Assembly: GCF_000718785.1 (NCBI RefSeq) | Contig: NZ_JOCA01000027.1 | Coordinates: 45,185-109,184 of the forward strand | DNA from: Streptomyces sp. NRRL WC-3626 | GTDB taxonomy: Bacteria > Actinomycetota > Actinomycetes > Streptomycetales > Streptomycetaceae | Length of the DNA: 64,000 bases | Direction: 5' to 3' | Shown: one piece after another, positions 60,441 through 64,000 of the stretch | Numbering within the stretch: position 1 is the stretch's first letter | How the letters are laid out: each line of letters begins with the position of its first letter | The notes under the pieces: generated by a model | What the model saw: only the letters and a program-made list of their open reading frames with translations | Databases searched by the model: none | What the model was told of the DNA's origin: nothing | Made by a program: the position numbers and the translations under genes

Positions 60441-61655
60441 TCACAGGTACTTCTTCAGCTCCCGGCGGGCCAGTGAGCGCTGGTGCACCTCGTCCGGGCC
60501 GTCGGCGATCATCAGCGTGCGCGCCCCGGCGTACAGCTCGGCCAGCGGGAAGTCCTGGCTGACCCCGCCCGCGCCGTACAGCTGGATCGCCCGGTCGAGG
60601 ATGCCGACGACCGTACGCGGGGTCGCGATCTTGATCGACTGGATCTCCGTGTGGGCGCCCCGGTTGCCGACCGTGTCCATCATCCAGGCCGTCTTCAGCA
60701 CCAGCAGCCGCAGCTGCTCGACCGCCACCCGCGCGTCCGCGATCCAGTTCTGCACCACGCCCTGCTGCGCCAGCGCCTTGCCGAACGCGTCACGCGACAC
60801 CGCGCGGCGGCACATCAGCTCGATGGCCCGCTCGGCCATGCCGATCAGCCGCATGCAGTGGTGGATCCGGCCGGGGCCGAGCCGGGCCTGCGCGATGGCG
60901 AAGCCGCCGCCCTCCTCGCCGATCAGGTTCGACACCGGCACGCGCGCGTGGTCGAAGACCACCTCGGCGTGACCGCCGTGGTAGTGGTCCTCGTAACCGA
61001 ACACCCGCATGGCGCGCTCGATCGTGACACCCGGCGTGTCGCGCGGGACGAGCACCATGGACTGCTGCCGGCGGATGTCCGCCCCGTCCGGGTCGGTCTT
61101 CCCCATCACGATGAAAACGGCGCAGTCCGGGTGCATCGCCCCGGAGATGTACCACTTGCGGCCCGTGATGACGTACTCGTCGCCGTCCCGCTCGATGCGC
61201 GTGGTGACGTTGGTGGCGTCCGAGGAGGCCACGTCCGGCTCCGTCATCGCGAACGCGGAGCGGATCTCACCGGCGAGCAGCGGCTCCAGCCACTGCTTGC
61301 GCTGCGCCTCGTCGCCGAACTGCGCCAGCACCTCCATGTTCCCGGTGTCCGGCGCCGCGCAGTTGGTGACGGTCGGGGCGATCTGCGGGGAGCGGCCCAT
61401 GATCTCGGCGAGCGGCGCGTACTGGAGATTGGTGAGCCCGGCACCGTACTCGGATTCGGGCAGGAACAGGTTCCACAGCCCCTGCCGGCGCGCCTCGGCC
61501 TTCAGCTCCTCCACCACGGGCACGTTCTCCCACGGCGAGTCCAGCCCGGCCCGCTGCTCGTGGGCCACCGCCTCGGCCGGGTAGACGTACTCGTCCATGA
61601 AGGCGAGCAGCCTGCCGCGCAGTTCCTCGGTGCGCGCGTCGAACGCGAAGTCCAT
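60441..61655 (-). CDS. Acyl-CoA dehydrogenase (ACAD10/11-like)
   Basis: 404-aa FAD enzyme. Motifs: FAMTEPDVASSDATNVTTRI, KWYISGAMHPDCAVFIVMG, HHCMRLIGMAERAIELMCRR, FGKALAQQGVVQNWIADARV, YGAGGVSQDFPLAELYAGARTLMIADGPDEVHQRSLARRELKK. The last block is the ADGPDEVH of the ACAD10/11 and Pseudomonas-type long-chain/branched enzymes; its catalytic Glu position differs from the YEGTS type. Its gene follows the phosphotransferase gene by 5 bases, an operon that mirrors the fused human ACAD10/11 (kinase + dehydrogenase). ATG at 61655. Confidence 0.93.
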   Translation of the reverse strand: MDFAFDARTEELRGRLLAFMDEYVYPAEAVAHEQRAGLDSPWENVPVVEELKAEARRQGLWNLFLPESEYGAGLTNLQYAPLAEIMGRSPQIAPTVTNCAAPDTGNMEVLAQFGDEAQRKQWLEPLLAGEIRSAFAMTEPDVASSDATNVTTRIERDGDEYVITGRKWYISGAMHPDCAVFIVMGKTDPDGADIRRQQSMVLVPRDTPGVTIERAMRVFGYEDHYHGGHAEVVFDHARVPVSNLIGEEGGGFAIAQARLGPGRIHHCMRLIGMAERAIELMCRRAVSRDAFGKALAQQGVVQNWIADARVAVEQLRLLVLKTAWMMDTVGNRGAHTEIQSIKIATPRTVVGILDRAIQLYGAGGVSQDFPLAELYAGARTLMIADGPDEVHQRSLARRELKKYL

Positions 61656-61660
61656 GTCCG

Positions 61661-62683
61661 TCAGCCTTCCTGGAGAGTGGTCAGACCGTGCTGGATGAAG
61701 ACCGGGACCAGATCGCCGATGCGGTCGAAGCCGCGGCCGACCGTCTGGCCCAGCGTGTAGCGGTAGTGGATGCCCTCCAGGATCACGGCGAGCTTGAACC
61801 AGGCGAACGCCGTGTACCAGGACACCGCGGAGACATCGCGCCCCGACCGCGCGGCGTACCGCTCGATCAGCTCGGCCGGCGTGGGATGCCCGGGCGCCTC
61901 GGCGGTCGTGGAGACGGGGGAGTCCGGTGTGCCCAGCGGCATGCTGTACATCACCAGCAGCCCCAGGTCCGTCAGCGGGTCCCCGAGCGTGGACATCTCC
62001 CAGTCGAGAACGGCCTTGATCCGGTCGTCCTGTCCGATCAGCGCGTTGTCGAGGCGGTAGTCGCCGTGCACCACGGCCGGCGCGGGGGAGTCCGGCAGTT
62101 CGCGGCCGAGCGCCGCGTGCAGTTCGTCGATCCCGGCCAGCTCACGGTTGCGGGAGGCGTCCAGCTGCTTGCCCCAGCGCCGCAGCTGCCGGTCCAGGAA
62201 CCCCTCGGGCCGCCCGAAGTCCCCGAGCCCCACCTCGACGGGGTCGACGGCGTGCAGCTCGACGAGCGTGTCCACCAGGTTCAGCACGGCGTCCCGGGTG
62301 CGCCCGGCACCGAGCGGGGCGAGCTGGCCGGCCGTCCGGTACGGGGTGCCCTCCACGAACTCCATGACGTAGAACGGCGCCCCGAGCACCTCCTCGTCCT
62401 CGCACAGCAGCACCGTGCGCGGCACCGGCACGGCGGTGGGCCGCAGCGCGCTGATCACCCGGTGCTCGCGCCGCATGTCGTGCGCGGTCGCCAGCACATG
62501 GCCGAGCGGGGGCCGCCGTACGACCCACTTCGAGGTGCCGTCGGCGACCGCGTAGGTGAGGTTCGACCTGCCGCCCTCGATCAGCCGGCCGGTGAGCGGG
62601 CCGTCGACCAGGCCGGGCCGCTCCCGTTCGAGCAGGCCGCGCAGCCGGTCGAGATCGAGTCCGGGCGGGTGGTCGGGGCTCAT
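61661..62683 (-). CDS. APH-like phosphotransferase (ACAD10/11 kinase-type)
   Basis: 340 aa. Motifs of aminoglycoside phosphotransferase/choline kinase fold: RLIEGGRSNLTYAVADG, WVVRRPPLGHVLATAHDMRREHRV, catalytic VVHGDYRLDNALIG and AVLDWEMSTLGDPLTDLG (DWE replaces the DFD). In animals the equivalent domain with the dehydrogenase phosphorylates 4-hydroxyacyl-CoA for its catabolism. AGGAG precedes the ATG at 62683 by 6 bases. Operon with the dehydrogenase. Divergent from the gene at 62849 with motif B between. Confidence 0.92.
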   Translation of the reverse strand: MSPDHPPGLDLDRLRGLLERERPGLVDGPLTGRLIEGGRSNLTYAVADGTSKWVVRRPPLGHVLATAHDMRREHRVISALRPTAVPVPRTVLLCEDEEVLGAPFYVMEFVEGTPYRTAGQLAPLGAGRTRDAVLNLVDTLVELHAVDPVEVGLGDFGRPEGFLDRQLRRWGKQLDASRNRELAGIDELHAALGRELPDSPAPAVVHGDYRLDNALIGQDDRIKAVLDWEMSTLGDPLTDLGLLVMYSMPLGTPDSPVSTTAEAPGHPTPAELIERYAARSGRDVSAVSWYTAFAWFKLAVILEGIHYRYTLGQTVGRGFDRIGDLVPVFIQHGLTTLQEG

Positions 62684-62723
62684 CGTCGCTCCTACGGGCA
62701 GGCGAACAGTACCCGCCCATGAT

Positions 62724-62741
62724 GCCGACCGGTCGGTATGC
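62724..62741. promoter_or_regulatory. Motif B operator between phosphotransferase and dehydrogenase genes
   Basis: GCCGACCGGTCGGTATGC; on the minus strand GCATACCGACCGGTCGGC. It is 41 bases from the phosphotransferase ATG and 108 bases before the dehydrogenase ATG. Core ACCGACCGGTCGG is a near-perfect palindrome and the closest match of the three to full symmetry. Confidence 0.85.
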
Positions 62742-62848
62742 CGTCCAGAGCGGCAGCCGAACGTGATCGGGCCCACGATGCCACGCGAATGGCGTATCTC
62801 GAGCCGTCCGGCTTGCACCGGGGGCGCGCACCCCGGAGGGTCGGACCC

Positions 62849-63775
62849 ATGAAGGCGATCAGCTACGCACGGTACGGCGGCCCCGAGGTGCTCGGAATCG
62901 GGGAGGTCGACGACCCGGCGGTCGGTCCGGACTCGGTGCTGGTGAAGGTGCGGGCGGCGGCCGTCAACCCGGTCGACTGGAAGTGCCGCGAGGGCCATCT
63001 CGACTCCGTGCTCAAGCCGGTGTTCCCGGTGATCCCCGGCTGGGACGTCTCGGGCGTGGTCGTCCGGCCCGGGCCCGCCGTACCGGAGTTCGCGGCAGGC
63101 GACGAGGTCATCGGCTACGTACGCGAGGACATGCTCTCCCGGGGCACCTTCGCCGAGTACGTGGCCGCCCCGGTCCGCACCCTCGCCCGCAAGCCGCGCA
63201 GCCTGTCCTTCGAGGAGGCGGCCGGCCTCCCGCTGGCGGGACTCACCGCGTACCAGGTGCTGCACCGCGTCCTCGACGTCAAACGGGGTGAGACCGTCCT
63301 GGTGCACGCGGCGGCCGGAGGCGTCGGCTCCGTCGCCGTACAGCTCGCCGCCCACCTCGGCGCCCGTGTCATCGGCACGGCGAGCGAACGCAACCACGAC
63401 TTCGTGCGCGGGCTGGGCGGCGAGCCGGTGACGTACGGCGAGGGCCTGACCGAACGGGTGCGGGGACTGGCCCCCGAGGGCGTGGACGCGGTCTTCGACT
63501 CGGTGGGCGCAGACGCCCTGAAGGCCTCGGCGAACCTCCTGGCCCCCGAGGGCCGCCTGGCCTCGATCACCGACCCCGAGGTGGTCACCTACGGCGGCCA
63601 CTACTGGTTCGTCCGCCCCGACCCCCAGGACCTCCAGCACCTGGCGGACCTGGCGGACCAGGGCACGATCAAGATCCACGTGGCCCGGACCTTCCCCCTG
63701 GAGGAGGCGGCAGAGGCCCACCGCCTGAACGAGGAGGGCCGAACGAGGGGCAAGATCGTGGTGAGGGTGAGCTGA
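62849..63775 (+). CDS. NADPH:quinone oxidoreductase-like zinc-binding dehydrogenase
   Basis: 308-aa medium-chain dehydrogenase/reductase of the quinone oxidoreductase type. Motifs: VKVRAAAVNPVDWKCREG, GWDVSGVVVRPG, AAGLPLAGLTAYQVLHRV, VLVHAAAGGVGSVAVQLAAHLGARVIGTASERN. The catalytic-zinc Cys/His set of alcohol dehydrogenases is absent, so it is likely a zinc-free reductase of enones or quinones. ATG at 62849 follows GGAGG. Divergent from the phosphotransferase operon with motif B between; it may act in the same catabolic route. Confidence 0.9.
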   Translation: MKAISYARYGGPEVLGIGEVDDPAVGPDSVLVKVRAAAVNPVDWKCREGHLDSVLKPVFPVIPGWDVSGVVVRPGPAVPEFAAGDEVIGYVREDMLSRGTFAEYVAAPVRTLARKPRSLSFEEAAGLPLAGLTAYQVLHRVLDVKRGETVLVHAAAGGVGSVAVQLAAHLGARVIGTASERNHDFVRGLGGEPVTYGEGLTERVRGLAPEGVDAVFDSVGADALKASANLLAPEGRLASITDPEVVTYGGHYWFVRPDPQDLQHLADLADQGTIKIHVARTFPLEEAAEAHRLNEEGRTRGKIVVRVS

Positions 63776-63778
63776 TTT

Positions 63779-63852
63779 CAGCCCGTCCGGCGTTCGAGGA
63801 CGAGGCCCGAAGGGCCGGAAGGGGGGTCTGGGGCGCAGCCCCCAGGGACGGG
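63779..63852. repeat. Dispersed Streptomyces intergenic element
   Basis: A sequence beginning CAGCCCGTCCGGCGTTCGAG, with GGCCCGAAGGGCC and CTGGGGCGCAGCCCCAG-like hairpins. This arrangement is common between genes across Streptomyces, to my memory. It follows the dehydrogenase stop and may act as a terminator or REP-type element. Confidence 0.7.
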
Positions 63853-63878
63853 AGGGGGCGGCGGGGGCGAAAAGGACG

Positions 63879-64000
63879 TCACCCCTCCACCACGATCACC
63901 ACCCCGCACACCACCATCCCCACCGTGCACAACACCGCCCCGGCGGCAGCCCGGGGCGCCATGACGACCGGCCCCCCACCACCCCCACCCCTCGGCTCCC
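63879..64000 (-). CDS. C-terminal end of a hypothetical membrane protein (cut by window edge)
   Basis: Reading leftward from the window edge, about 40 residues end in VVMAPRAAAGAVLCTVGMVVC GVVIVVEG, a hydrophobic helix that reaches the stop at 63879. It starts outside the window, so no family can be named. A shadow frame cannot be excluded. Confidence 0.4.
   Translation of the reverse strand, partial: EPRGGGGGGPVVMAPRAAAGAVLCTVGMVVCGVVIVVEG

Overview
The window is high-GC actinobacterial DNA with strong third-position G/C bias, GTG and TTG starts, GGAGG-type ribosome sites and several apparently leaderless genes. It looks like a Streptomyces chromosome arm-proximal or core region. The family content (SGNH lipase, streptogrisins, SepF paralogue, SoxR, DUF5685, DUF5925) and the order homogentisate dioxygenase - TetR - citrate transporter - SoxR resemble, from memory, the SCO1690-SCO1750 stretch of S. 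coelicolor read in the opposite direction. That comparison is an inference and was not searched. I saw no rRNA, tRNA, insertion sequence, prophage or CRISPR array.

Layout. 1-7.1 kb: the start of ctaD, an I78 inhibitor, a PAP2 phosphatase, a PIG-V-like mannosyltransferase, a DHA2 exporter, glutaryl-CoA dehydrogenase and a SepF paralogue. 7.4-11.4 kb: a DUF5685 protein with an extreme Cys tail and two tandem streptogrisin-type secreted proteases. 11.5-16 kb: a LexA-boxed dnaE2 plus Y-family polymerase-like pair (SOS mutagenesis). 16-25.5 kb: cupin/MarR, a secreted lipase, a sortase-anchored LPMO, DUF402/GNAT, GntR, an AAA ATPase, an SGNH lipase and a Ser/Thr kinase. 25.5-32.6 kb: a membrane/metal cluster (Ni/Co-type transporter, TPR protein, DUF4331 protein) next to an ECF sigma/anti-sigma pair. 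32.7-45 kb: a drug ABC exporter with TetR, a stand-alone type-ISP-like specificity domain, GntR plus hmgA, a lipoprotein, TetR, a lone molybdopterin oxidoreductase, a CitMHS transporter and an MFS. 45-64 kb: an orphan sugar-type ABC ATPase, then an acyl-CoA/aldehyde catabolism region with TetR regulators, MaoC, SoxR, a DUF1343 muramidase-like protein, SDR, two further acyl-CoA dehydrogenases, a phosphotransferase and a quinone-oxidoreductase-like enzyme.

The most notable finding is regulatory. Two different palindromes recur at promoters of scattered acyl-CoA genes. Motif A (AAACTAGCnnnGCTAGTTT type) lies upstream of glutaryl-CoA dehydrogenase (5.4 kb), the aldehyde dehydrogenase/alcohol dehydrogenase operon (47.1 kb) and between a TetR gene and an acyl-CoA dehydrogenase (52.2 kb). 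Motif B (GCATACCGACCGGT core) lies upstream of the molybdopterin oxidoreductase (40.05 kb), the SDR-TetR unit (58.03 kb) and between the phosphotransferase/acyl-CoA dehydrogenase operon and the dehydrogenase at 62.8 kb. I read these as two small TetR regulons for fatty-, branched- or aromatic-acid catabolism.

Other points worth attention are a Y-family polymerase lacking the catalytic acidic residues, a cell-wall-anchored LPMO, a repeat-dense intergenic region at 45.1-45.6 kb, a hairpin overlapping the ribosome site of the citrate transporter, and an internally deleted AMP-ligase remnant at 58.9 kb.
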